Assembly: GCA_014338405.1 (NCBI GenBank)
Contig: JTDE01000972.1
Coordinates: forward strand, 87,161 to 151,160
Origin: Paragonimus skrjabini miyazakii
Lineage: Eukaryota; Platyhelminthes; Trematoda; Plagiorchiida; Troglotrematidae
Length of the DNA stretch: 64,000 nt
Direction: 5' to 3'
Shown here: one piece after another, positions 10,861 to 22,173 of the stretch
Position numbering within the stretch: position 1 is the first letter of the stretch
Layout of the letters: each line of letters starts with the position of its first letter
Notes under the pieces: model-generated
The model's input: the letters and a program-made list of their open reading frames with translations, nothing else
Told to the model about the DNA's origin: nothing
The model's database searches: none
Position numbers and translations under genes: made by a program

Positions 10861-13230
10861 TAAATTTCGGAAACTACTGAAACAGCCACCCGACGAACAG
10901 CCTGATTATTGGTCTATTTTCAAATTTATGAATCAACTAGAAGCAACTTAACAACGGTGAAAGCTTTCCGCTGCAAACAAGCCCATAGCAAACCAAGGTT
11001 GGCGTACCCACTGGGTAATCTGAGTTAGTTTTTTTGAGAAGAGGAAAATAATTTTGTCTTAAAATGCCAGTTACTATCGTCGGTTCTTAACTCACAATCG
11101 CGTTTTCGTAAATGGTTTGCTGCAATCAATTCGAGGTTTAACTGAGAGTACCAAAATAGACGAAATTCGAACGGAGGTACACCAATGAGTTTTAAACAAG
11201 TAGCCGTATGAAAAAATCACTGCTTCAGTTAGTCCATAAAAGGCAAGAATTACGTCATAGATTTATATGACAACTATCCGTCCCAATTTCTTTAAGAAGA
11301 TTGTTCGACCTAAATGACTATTTTTATCGCCAGTGGCAAAGCGTGTTTAATTGTAACAAGTGTGCCAGATGCAATTCATAAGAGGTTAGCAGATGCCTTT
11401 AACAGTGTATAAACAGGGGACCTGTTTTGTGTCGTTTCCATGTTAGTTCATTTGCATACCTCTGGAGACAAAGACTTAGGAATCAAAGTGACACGTCGAA
11501 CAGACAATTTGTACACCACATCAAAAATCCGCAAAGTTAACCGCATTTTGTTGCCGTGTCCATTTTTCGTACCTCACCTAATGAGATATGTGTATTTCAT
11601 AATGGCAAAAGTTACGTTCGGTTGGTCCAAATGAAACAATAAAGTAAGTGGCCCAAACAACTTCGGCAGAAGGGACTCACACTAGCTGTTTGCCATTCTC
11701 CAGTATGCGGTAGGGATAATGAGGTATATGTCGACACACAGGTTGCTACATTGGATAGATTTACGATAGTACTTATCATGCCGTGTGTGCTCAGTAACAA
11801 ACTTTCAACATAACAGTACTCCTGTCACAGATCAGAATGGTGTGGCTGCTCTTCTGCAGTGTGTGCTTGTCTTTCTAGGATGCTTACAGGCCTTACTTAA
11901 ACTATACACTGAAAAGTAAACGACAAAAAAGGACAGACCAACGATGCAATCCGCTATCCTGGGACGGAGTTGAAGGATGCCTCAAGTCGAAAATGAACAG
12001 ATCTAAATACAAGTGATCCTAAGTTGTTTGTGAGAAACATGCCGAAACACTGTATCGAAATTCCGAAAAGTCATGGATGTCAAACTACTAACCGAAATGT
12101 AAATAGTGTTGTCTTCGGTATGAGATTACTACTTTCCATCCGTCATTCGAAATACCGCACGTATTTGTCATGAAGTTCAGGTTACACCTGCTTCGTGGTG
12201 CAGAAACTGGTTAGAATTTTAGTTATGAAATGCAATCAGCTATAGGTCAGATTACTTTCTCATGATATTAAAAGGTGGTTATCGAAGCTGTCTGAAAGAG
12301 GTAGAATCGAATTTCACTGGTTATTGGCGACTTTGCAACCTATCTAATGAGCAGGATATGGTGGTAAAAGCAAAAGTCGACCAAAACCTCCAGAACCATT
12401 TCACGTAGTATAGATAGCTCAACGGTATACGAATACTAAACAACAGTAAACGAATACATCTTAAAGTGTTAACCAAATGATCAGGATGCACTACGAAAAG
12501 AGAATTCGGAGCGAGTAAGCCTCCACTTTTCCCCGGATAAAGATATACGTAATCCTGAAATATTCAGAAAGCTTATTTAGATGATGCGTTATCTAATGGT
12601 AGGCATCTGCCGTGAATGGAAACTAGTCTGTTAGAAACACACTGTATTTAGTAGCCAATGATGCACCGTTACAGATCGAATTACCAAACATTGTTAATTC
12701 TGGTGAAAAGTTATTCACTGCTTATTTGGAGTAATAGGACAAATCTAAACATTTTAAAATTCCAATCAAATTATTCAAACATACGGTTTACGTTGACGGT
12801 GAACAGAATCAAAGTTACTGAATGTTACTCGGTACAAGAAATAATGTTCCATTATGCGCAGTTCGCATATGTGTGAACAATTAGGGAATATACATTGAAG
12901 GTTTAACTTCGATCATATTGAGTTTGTCCGTATTTTGTATGATTACTTTAATGATAGTCATCGATTGCTAACCGTGTCATGACAACAGGTTATCAATTTG
13001 ACCCACTAAACTCATTCAAGATACTGCTGCGCAATCAATACCCAAAGTTACTGGCTTTCTGCGAAGCGATGCTTATCCGGACTTTACAGCCAACATTATG
13101 TGCATGAAAGCATCTGAGAACACATATCAGGTTACCGTGTTCGTGATTACATAAGACTGGATGTGTTTGTAGGTGTGTCTAGTCCCCGTTTATCCTTATC
13201 TGTATGATGTATGTAATTAGCATGTCTTAC
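10861..13230. other. Intronic DNA, nothing recognised
   Basis: Between the R2-like fragment and candidate exon E1. AT-rich, only short open frames, no repeat or RNA gene seen. Confidence 0.6.
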
Positions 13231-13371
13231 CTTTGCGACTGATGAGAGTAGACGAAATGTTAACATATCACAACGTATCTCTTCTTTCTGCTCTATAGAA
13301 AACTGATAATCACCATCTGGTGTTAATGTAGACAAAAACTTTTGAGAGCCATGTAGAAAGTTCTCCGCTAA
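13231..13371 (-). CDS. Candidate exon E1, unidentified, inside the 9.8-kb PDE intron
   Basis: This 141-nt segment has an acceptor CCGCTTCAG, a consensus donor AAG before GTAAGA, and phase 0 at both ends. The peptide is 47 residues, including FLHGSQKFLSTLTPDGDYQF and then EQKEEIRCDML. It looks like real coding sequence: mixed polar and hydrophobic, helix-like, with no low complexity. It resembles the PDE stretch after ENHH (FxNLT...R..MI) but cannot be that stretch, because exon 7577-7727 already supplies it. E1 joins candidate exon E2 (8052-8156) in phase 0, and E2 ends in a stop. So E1 and E2 may be an alternative 3' end of the PDE transcript or the end of a separate nested gene. I do not recognise the family. 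Decayed retroelement or chance are the alternatives. Confidence 0.45.
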
Positions 13372-13689
13372 CTGAAGCGGAACATGTATACTTTAAATAT
13401 ACTTTCCATCGTGTCAGAAAGTATATTCAAATGATATTTGAGTATTTGTCTACAGTTCCTTATTGCGTACTTATTTTCGACTCTAAACCACATCCCTGGG
13501 CATTATTGCCTGAGTTGTCTTTAATTCTGACAGTGGCCCACAGGTTGACGGAGTATCAAATGAGTGAAAATATAAGGATAACAGGAAAGAAGGAAAAGAA
13601 GGAACAATAAACAAAAAACTTCCAGAAAAAGAAAAGCCAACAACTTTTAAACGCTCGCGTTTCATTGCCTGCAAGACAATGTCAGGTCA

Positions 13690-14960
13690 GACGGTATTTT
13701 CATCCGGTACCGTGAATGGTCTCAAACACCGCAATCAGATATACGGCAGCCACCAACCCTGCGCAGCGAAAAGGTCAAAGACTTCATGTTTCATGGCCAA
13801 TGCATCGTTTGAAGGCTCTGCCTTTTCTTCTAGCCGTCGTCAGTCAAATTGAAGGACTCACGGCACAGAAGACGTTCCCTTGCCATACGGAGTACGTGAC
13901 TCAACCAGCGTGTACTGTACATTTTAATTACCTCGAATTATACTTCGCGAACTTGAGCATTTCAGAAATACGTACTGATGGATTGTCGCGTCGCTTACAC
14001 AGTCAGCCAGGTTGATACAGGCTAACTGGCAGAGGTAGGTGCCATTGAATACTGAAAGCCTCACTAAGTTTTCCGTCCGACTTGGCTAGGTCTCTGATCC
14101 ACAGATCACACCGGGGCGCACACACGCATAATGAACCCAGCCTACAAATGATAACTGGACATCTTTGCGACGAGTGTTGATGGTTCACGAATGCAATACT
14201 TGCTATCGCTATCCTCAGACAAACTGTATTCGTTATATTGCAACCTGATGAGATGGTACCATCGAGACTGAGGAAACGATGGACAGTCACCATCGACTTG
14301 CCTTTATTAACAAAGATAGGGTCATTTCCACTCCAATTTGATAGCAATACTAAACAATTTGAAGCTTCGAAGTGTACAAAAGAAATCCCAGTACCAAGCG
14401 AACCAGCGCCGTCCATCCACTTAATATCAGTCAGCTTATTGCTAGACAGAACCTCAAATCTGAAATCTTCGAAACCTTTAAATGCTTCTTCTGGAATATT
14501 GTTGATAAAAAAAGTGGAAGAGAGTGGAGAAATGAAACATTTCTGTCAAAGCTCACTGACGTTGACAGTGCTCAAGATAGCCACATATAAATGCGCAACC
14601 TGCAGTGTGAGCGGGAATGAAACGACTTTAACTCATTGATGTTCACCGTGACTTCTTTACCAGGAAGACAGTCTTAGAGAGCGTGTCAAGCAACTATGTG
14701 AAAAGTAGCCAAAAATTATCTTGACGGCTACTTGAGGAAAAGTGTCTGTCGCATGGTGAGAATATGAATAAAGCAGCCGCGACCAGGCAAGAAACCTGCC
14801 CGTTCTTCTGTTATCTGGTTCTCTCTTTCTCAAAAACCGCTGCAGTATGAGACCCGTGAACATTTCAAATACAATAGGACCAAGGTTAATACACTTTTGT
14901 TTGTCACATGATATTCTGACCCGTATCTTGAAAATTGAGATGACAGTTGGTGAGCACTGG
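13690..14960 (-). mobile_element. Decayed LINE remnant (reverse transcriptase to C-terminus)
   Basis: Pieces of a reverse transcriptase polyprotein appear in order on the minus strand but in changing frames. They are FTGLILQRFLRKRE (about 14815-14863), TEERAGFLPGRGCFIHIL with TMRQTL (about 14750-14815), FLSLDGTI, IQWHLPLPVS (about 14020-14050), TRWLSHVLRMARERLLCRES (about 13870-13930) and MKSLTFSLRRVGGCRISDCG. These correspond to the domain around AGFRPGRGC, and then to the IQWxxxVSN, RLRWLGHVLRM and GRCRLPGWG landmarks of trematode LINEs. Several stops and at least three frameshifts make it an old copy. The open frames on either strand in this region (for example 14003-14416) are leftovers of the decay, not genes. 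Confidence 0.75.
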
Positions 14961-17554
14961 TCATGAGACGAATCGTCGGTCTTCCCTCAAAAATAAGGGA
15001 ATGTGGTCAGTTCATACAACCTATTCTCATCACATTCCTTGGAAAGACGAGAAATTCTTACTTGTGGCATTATGGTTCAAAATCCTGAGCTAGTTAGTTT
15101 CCTACAGAGGATAACCAGGAATGCTTTAATCTTCGAGTGTACAACTGGTTCACCTGATTGCAGAATTATGCAGCTAAATTGTATGATAGGTGAATCACTG
15201 GATCAGAAACAAGTTAACAATTACTTCGCAAGTTAAGAAATTAGACTGTGCGCATGACTGTAAGTTGCTGGTGGAAGACATAGTCACAAATCTTTACGTC
15301 GTGCACAAACTGTGCGCGTGGACAAAGAATGCGTTGGTGAGTTCTGAATGCGAGCTATTCGGAAGTGACTTTTAACTGTTTCAGTGCTATTTCTGTTGTT
15401 TCATCAGAGTTTTCAATAATATCCGACCATACCATACGTTTGCTCAAGACACAGTCCTTATTAGTAAAATAGACAAAGACTATGCCGTTCAGTAACCGAG
15501 TAAACACGTTTCACATTAGGGTGAATCAGTGTTCTTGGACTCAGATTTCCAGCAGCTTGAAAGACGTTTCCCGTTTGCAACTGGCAAGAGGACGAATTGA
15601 TCAACGCGCAGTTGGATTCAAGATCAATAAGCCCGACTTAGTGAACTAGCTATGTAGTGAGGCTGCAGCGGATTTACGCCCTCACATTATAACTATACAT
15701 TATTTATTATTGAATGTACTAATCCCGGCTACAATTTATCGACTTGCATACACAAGGCTGCATGGATAGAACGAAACAAAACAGGGTGTAACTGCAGCTC
15801 TGATAGTCTGCCTAATTAATGGTATGAAAGAATTGCCTGTAAACTCCACCGCAAACGTGGAAGTCGGTATTTTGTATTACAAACTTTGGTTGAAAAAATA
15901 ACTGACTTGTTAAGGTCACATTTTAATCAATGTCGTATAGAAAAAAAACCACTGAACTGCTAGTAGAATACTACGATCTGTGTGGTTTTTCACCCTTCTT
16001 CTTTGCCAGCAGATATCTCTTCTTACAACTTTTCTAATTGTTTATCTTCAGGATATTCACTGATCTTGTAAAAGTAATGATTTGAACGAAACTTTTGTTG
16101 AACCGACTAGAGATTTGAAAGAACATCAAAACATTCACATTTCCTCAGCACCTGTAAACTTCTTTTCGCGAAACCTCTAATGTTACTATTGTCCTTGTCA
16201 GTAATTTGTTTAATTTTTGATTGAAGTCATAATTTTGTTTGTTTCCTTCTTGGCACTGATGAAATACCCTCCGGTAAGCCTTACTTTTCCAAAAAACTAA
16301 GCAACTTTTGAATCAAAGTTTATTGAAAAAGAAGACAAATTGCATTCTTTGGTTTCCATTGACATCGTGACTTTTTTCAGAGGATACATAAATTTAGTAG
16401 AGTATGAAGATAGCTGTATCCGGTGCCAATTCGGAAGGAACACTTGGAGTCCGAATCAGGCAATGAAAAAAGGAAACTTAGTCACGGAATGCTCAATACT
16501 ATGTAAAGATGAGTGGATACTATGAGGGAACAACTTAAATATTCCCTTTTGGTCACATAACAATGAAGAGGTAGCCATGGAAAATTGAGCCAATCACCGC
16601 TGAAGAGCATCACATGGAAATCAAAAGTTGAACTGAGAAGATCACTGCTTAGATCCGACTAACAAACATGTAAATGCATAAATATGTACATGAAAATACA
16701 TTCTATGGGAATTAATACCCTCGAATGAGTATAATTCGATAAGATATTTTTGATAAGATGTCGGTTATTGTCCACTAGTCATAGGTTCATCAACACCCCT
16801 TAACTTTCCATTACAAAATATGCAAAATATACAAAATATACAAAAATATACTATTTTACTTTATTTGGATTAAGCAAGATCACGGTCATAGTTGATGCCT
16901 AACGATGCAACAACGATGAGGAAAAAAATAAATAAGAACGTAACGACAAACGCTAGGAGGTTTCCTCACAGCTTATAATGTCTCAGCTCGCCGCCTGTCT
17001 CTATCCTATGAACAGTTCAATGGACCAGTGTTAGCAGTCTATCCACAGGACCTGATTAGCAACAATCCCACATAACGTTACTGGCTAACGACTCTGCGAG
17101 TTACGGGAGTGTAGTGAACTGGCAACTAACATCATTTCAGTAGTTCATTATCAGTCGTCCTTCTGTTCGCAACGAGCAAAACGTCACTCATCTGCGACGT
17201 GACAGAAGTGCTTTATGTGGGATACCACTGTTCAGTGTTCAGAGTACATGACAGTTACCTAGGTCTATTAATCCGTGATGACTAAACAAACGGACCTACT
17301 TGGTTCCGGGTGTCAACTATAGCATTGTGACACTGTCTGATATGCTAAACTGATGCGACTGTTAGCTGTCTAATAAATTTAACAAAATAATAATAACTAT
17401 TTGCGTATTGTCAGTTGTCCCGAAACCGGTTTTGTCTGTTCAGCCGCGAACGTAGGCACTCAAAAAAATTACAGTTTGATTAAGTAGATTCCAACAATAT
17501 GTATACTATGGTAACAGGTTATCAATAGAATAGACAACATTAACTGGTATCTAC
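14961..17554. other. Intronic DNA, nothing recognised
   Basis: It lies upstream of the decayed LINE within the 9.8-kb PDE intron. It contains only the 9-bp tandem repeat at 16814-16851. No exon ending in phase 0 that could precede E1 was recognised. Confidence 0.55.
16814..16851. repeat. Four-copy 9-bp tandem repeat (CAAAATATA)n
   Basis: Four near-perfect units of CAAAATATA, the first with one substitution and the last with an extra A. A simple AT-rich repeat with no neighbouring feature. Confidence 0.85.
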
Positions 17555-17655
17555 CTGATAGGCGTTGTTGAAACCGGGATGATCCAGATCATGTGAAATA
17601 GCCGAAACAAGAAGTATCATTTGTTCCAATTTTTCCAAATTTTCTGTAAGGTTTG
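17555..17655 (-). CDS. PDE9A: PDE9-like gene, metal-site exon (HDLDHPG)
   Basis: The exon is 101 nt (2 nt plus 33 codons), ending in phase 0 at a donor CAG before GTAGAT. It encodes NLTENLEKLEQMILLVSAI and then SHDLDHPGFNNAYQ. HDLDHPGYNN is the first metal-binding signature of cyclic nucleotide phosphodiesterases: the His and Asp coordinate the zinc, and Asp also contacts the second metal. Two acceptors are possible, GGGAAG at 17656 (used here) and TTACAG at 17644. Only the first gives a readable junction with the 22-nt microexon (TCA, Ser), because the second would create a stop codon. Residues after the junction (LTENLEKLEQMI) align without gaps with human LQEKFSQTDILI. Confidence 0.9.
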
Positions 17656-18158
17656 CTTCCCAAATAAGAACATAAGCCTTTAATAATGGAAATGCGTTGC
17701 AATAAATTAACTGTCACACAAACCCGTCAACCTTATTCAAGTTTATAATGCTGTGTAATCAAGAACGTAATTCGGCTAAACATCAAGATTTGAAATCAAA
17801 ATCACTGAAGTGTTCAAAATAATGATATGCGAAATGCTAATATTTTTAATTTATAGACTAATATTTCGTACATAGATTTGGGTGAAACAATACTGCCAGA
17901 AGTTAGATTAAACTTGAATAAATCACGAACCAGCAAACAATTATCCACGAAAGGCTAGCAGGGTGTTTCTTAAATGTATGAAATAGTGATGTCTAATTTT
18001 GTTGAACCAATGTCTTTGAACAGATGTGTACTATAAATTCCATATAGGCTAGTTTAGTAGTCCAGTAAAGGTTCTTTCAAAATCATACAGTAACAGCAAT
18101 ATGCGATTTGGTGATGTTGTTTAGTTAAATGCTAACTAATGTATGCTGAAAATCTTAC

Positions 18159-18180
18159 AGACCCACAGGCGATTACTCAT
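18159..18180 (-). CDS. PDE9A: PDE9-like gene, 22-nt microexon
   Basis: Human PDE9A has about 29 residues between the HNFRH exon end and the HDLDHPG His, including MYSMVWLC. The flanking exons found here leave a gap of seven codons plus one base. The segment reading MSNRLWV plus one base sits between TTGAACTGTAG and GTAAGA, and it fits exactly. The start phase is 0, the end phase is 1, and with exon 17555-17655 the spacing to the metal-site His becomes 29 residues, the same as in human PDE9A. The Trp aligns with the Trp of MVWLC. Such a short exon would be missed by most gene finders. The call depends on length and phase bookkeeping plus one aligned Trp; a cDNA read would settle it. Confidence 0.65.
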
Positions 18181-19370
18181 CTACAGTTCAAAGCTCGAGA
18201 ACAGTTTCACAAAATATTTCTAGTATGAGTTAGCATCTTTTTTGACGTAATTTATAATACGTCGGCCTTGTCTCACAAAAATCGCCTGATCTGGGTGGAT
18301 AGTTGCTATTCAACACCCTAGAAACTGTGAATTCGATAAGTCATTAAATTATGCTATAGTGGCTTGACCTAAGGTGTGGCTTGCATTGTCTGCGTCTGGC
18401 TTTATCAATTTTTATATCAAACCCTTGTAATCATTAGTCGTTTATCCTGTCTTACTGCCATCTGTCGATGTCATCCTATATCCTGTCAGCTTTAAGCAAA
18501 AGCGACAAAGCACATAACCGAATAATTGACATTTTATCACACAAAGAGTCGGAAGACGGATTTGTTAGAAAATGTTCAACAGTATATTAAAACCAACTGT
18601 AGGGTGAATCTAAATTTTCATCTTCCTGGTTATTGCTGCAGATCAGTGACTTCAGTCGTACCAGTATATCCAGAGTGTTCACGAAAAGTCAAACTGTCAA
18701 TCAACTATTTTCTGTCTTTCGCATCGGGTGTACACAATTACAAAAGAAACTTACCGGAATTGTATCTAAAACCAAAGCTGTTATACAGAAAGTAAGTATA
18801 CATTGGAACTTTGTCGGCTAACCTATGGCGGTTTGTTTGTTTATGTAGCGTGCCGTGTTCAAATGGACCGCATGGAGGACATGTGATACGCTGTTAATCA
18901 GGGAAACGGATTACTTATATTCAAATTTTTGTATATGAAGGACCAGTAGAGACGTCCAGCCTGTATAGATCTCTCATACAAGCGAAGCATAACCTTCAGT
19001 GAGAGGCATGACGGAATATGAACCGGAGTAATCCGTTTCATTTCAATGACTAACGGTGAAAACATTTATCTGTACGATAAACCGACTTTCAGTAATTATG
19101 ATCACACGTAAAATAGTGTATATTTCTATGTAATTCTGCATATTCTTTGCAGGCACGGAAGTAAGAGAAATGAATCTTCTGAGTAGCGGCAAAATTATAC
19201 TTTCAAGCCATGCGGTATTTACTTCTACTGCTGTGCACGAGCATAATTTCCAGTCGATTGAACCAGGCTGTAAGATTATTCAAGTAACAAAATCTATCCG
19301 CCCAATCAACGTGGACGATAATCCCCAAACAGTTTTGTATACAACGCATCACAACAAGATAGTTAATTAC
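18181..19370. other. Intron of the PDE gene, 1190 nt
   Basis: It separates the FHNYKH exon from the microexon. The donor is ATG before GTAATT and the acceptor is AACTGTAG. The plus-strand frames at 18526-18821 and 19170-19445 are shadows or chance. Confidence 0.6.
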
Positions 19371-19602
19371 CATTTGTGTAACCATGAAGGCATGTTTGTA
19401 GTTGTGGAACGGAACTCGGTTGTATCGCCTGTATACGTCACATAGCCAGGTATCCAATCTGTCCAGGGGCAATTCAAACAGGCTTACAAACTCCAGATCA
19501 ATGAACATCTGACGTACAAACCGGATCAACCAAGCATCAGACCATGGCCAGTTGTTGAAGCTGTGCAGACGTAGTTCCATACGAATCTTCTCAGAAATAG
19601 GA
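19371..19602 (-). CDS. PDE9A: PDE9-like gene, first catalytic exon (FHNYKH motif)
   Basis: The exon is 232 nt (1 nt plus 77 codons), phase 0 at its end, with acceptor GTTCCAG and donor ATG before GTAATT. The peptide runs from PISEKIRMELRLHSFNNWPW through LDTWLCDVYRRYNRVP to FHNYKHAFMVTQM. It aligns over its whole length with human PDE9A (LSPETIEALRK, then FDVWLW, then NPFHNFRHCFCVAQM). The first His of FHNYKH is the position of the general acid His of class I phosphodiesterases, and the second belongs to the conserved HNxxHA/C signature. The open frame continues past the donor for about 50 codons without any family match, which confirms that splicing occurs at this GTAATT. This is among the most secure exons in the window. 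Confidence 0.9.
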
Positions 19603-21339
19603 CTGGAACTTTAAAAGTTTTATAAATAAGGTTTACTATTAAGAACAGAAACAGGCATGTTAGAAAGCCTAGTAGTATGTGCCAAAATATAATAGTTTTT
19701 CAGAATATGAGATGGCCTGATTTACTATCTGAGTAGAAGCGTTTGAGTAACATTCAAGAAAATCTTAGAATTATCACGATACAAATAAACATTTCACTAC
19801 TTCGAGGATAAAGAACCGCCCATAATATGGTCTGATGATCCACTCCAACTAGATTTAAACAATACCACGTAGGCGTCGTTAGTGATTGAACATCAGGAAA
19901 ATGGTGCAGCCACTAGAAGATTCTCCTGAAATGAAAGCATTTTCAAAGTACCGTTAATCAAATCTTGTATCTGTGTGCACATCTAAGATGGCTTTCTTAC
20001 TAACAGAACATTGTTCTCGTTGAGATGTATTTACAAAATTAATTTGAGAAAATTTGTTATGATAACTAATAAATAATTACCAAAACTGTTCGAGGAAACT
20101 GGTAGTGTTTGGGAGCGTCTTCAATAAAAAGAGTAGATAGAGTTAATAGTAACATGTTTACTTAAATAAAATGCTTGTGATATTCAGTGTTTCTGAAACA
20201 CGCTTTTGTTAAGAAAGAAATAATTTCTAACTTCATCGCGTATGGCATTTTTGAAGTAAATCTCATTCGCACGATATAGCTGCAGATTAAAATTGTTTTC
20301 TCCGCAAAAGATATTTCCACTAAACTGTTCTTGCAACTGATATGCTATCCTATTTTCAGGAAACTAATAATGTATCAGTGATTTGTTTGTTATCGTGAAA
20401 CCTTATCTGAGCTTCTTCTGACTATATGCATCCTGTGGTTTTTCGTCGCTGAACTTCTGTATTAATACCTTATATACGTGGTATCTTCTTGGTAATATAG
20501 TCTCTTTGTCAGTCTAGGTCTATGTGTCAGTCGTCAGTGACATTCCTTCTCTTGATATTAATGACTGTTTATACAGGAGCGATATTTATCTAAACTAGTC
20601 AAAAAAATGTATCTAGCAGAATTTTACTTCTTAAGCGTTCAGCGCATAAAGCTAAAAACGGTGTTTAGTTTCTGTTCGGATAATCCGTGTTCTTCAATAA
20701 GCCGATTAAGATAGATGTGACAAATACTGTTCGATTCTGATGTTAAACCTGTTAGTACAACTGATTGTTGTATAATAGTATTTTTCTTCAATAACCATCA
20801 AATGAACCACTTTCCTTTTCATCTGCTGTAGTTAGAGATAGTGAGAACGTGATAACTAATTATGTCGTGCGAATACGTGACAGATTTCTTGCTTTTGTAT
20901 CTATGTATACCAGGGTCTTATAGACAGGTCTTCTGTTTCAATTTAGCCACCAGCTTAAACAAATCATTCATATGAATCTACCAATCATTTCCTTGATTTG
21001 ATGAACCATTTGTCATGGAAAGTTCATTGGCGCACATTTCCATATTTGAGATTTTGGTTTTTGTCTATGTAGTGGTTCCTGTGTAATTATCTTCACAAAG
21101 CGGTTGGTCTGACTTTACTAGGTAAGCATCCACTCAACAAACACATTGGAGAAGTTTTGAGTTCATCCAATCAAATCACGACATATTGGCGCCATTCAGA
21201 ATATTTTCTTGCAATGGTGTCTGCAGACCACACAACATCATTGTCGGTTCTGACATGTCCTTTAGGTTGTATGTCGTCAAGTTTGCTTGTTAGACGTCGT
21301 CACAGATGGATCTCTCATAGTCATATTGTAGCGGAAAGT

Positions 21340-21402
21340 CATCCAATAAAGCACAATCTTTATTGTCCAACTCGCTAGTTACCATGCCACACGAGCGCTC
21401 GC
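21340..21402 (-). repeat. Truncated copy of the GC-rich repeat element (shared end only)
   Basis: About 63 bp match the low-coordinate end of the 43.3-kb and 43.9-kb repeats: ATCCAATAAAGCACAATC, then TTTATTGTCCAACTCGCTAG, then CCACACGAGCGCTCGC. The similarity then stops. In the minus-strand sense only the 3' end with AATAAA is kept, which is the pattern of 5'-truncated retroposition. Confidence 0.7.
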
Positions 21403-21688
21403 CTTGTGCACGTTCTATGTAACTGCAAGCAACTGCTGGACTTTTGTCAATTTAGCAGTGTGAAGTATTCGAATATACGCCTGTCTATTCAGTCCGTCAA
21501 GAGCGTACTTCTAGTGGATTGGTACCGTTAGGTTCAACAATTGGAAAGAATTTTTTCTGTGCTTCACGTTCACTTCAGCCTAGAAAGCTTTCATTCTTAT
21601 GGAACGAACGTTATGCATTACAGGTTATCATTACAGGTTCTCAGTTAAGTGGCATACTAATTAACCGTTCTGTTCTATTCATCACAAC

Positions 21689-22173
21689 NNNNNNNNNNNN
21701 NNNNNNNNNNNNNNNNNNNNNNNNNNNNNNNNNNNNNNNNNNNNNNNNNNNNNNNNNNNNNNNNNNNNNNNNNNNNNNNNNNNNNNNNNNNNNNNNNNNN
21801 NNNNNNNNNNNNNNNNNNNNNNNNNNNNNNNNNNNNNNNNNNNNNNNNNNNNNNNNNNNNNNNNNNNNNNNNNNNNNNNNNNNNNNNNNNNNNNNNNNNN
21901 NNNNNNNNNNNNNNNNNNNNNNNNNNNNNNNNNNNNNNNNNNNNNNNNNNNNNNNNNNNNNNNNNNNNNNNNNNNNNNNNNNNNNNNNNNNNNNNNNNNN
22001 NNNNNNNNNNNNNNNNNNNNNNNNNNNNNNNNNNNNNNNNNNNNNNNNNNNNNNNNNNNNNNNNNNNNNNNNNNNNNNNNNNNNNNNNNNNNNNNNNNNN
22101 NNNNNNNNNNNNNNNNNNNNNNNNNNNNNNNNNNNNNNNNNNNNNNNNNNNNNNNNNNNNNNNNNNNNNNNNN
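21689..22173. other. Assembly gap (485 N)
   Basis: A run of N inside the 6.7-kb PDE intron 19603-26267. Nothing recognisable abuts it on either side, and open frames reported across it are artefacts of translating N. Confidence 0.95.

Noticed and set aside
13231..13371. Reading E1 as the PDE segment after ENHH (FLSTLT...RCDMLTF)
   Set aside because: Exon 7577-7727, further downstream in the transcript, already encodes that segment with a far better match, so E1 cannot be it.
14003..14639. 133- and 137-codon frames on both strands
   Set aside because: They overlie the decayed LINE; the minus frame is a frame-shifted remnant and the plus frame its shadow.
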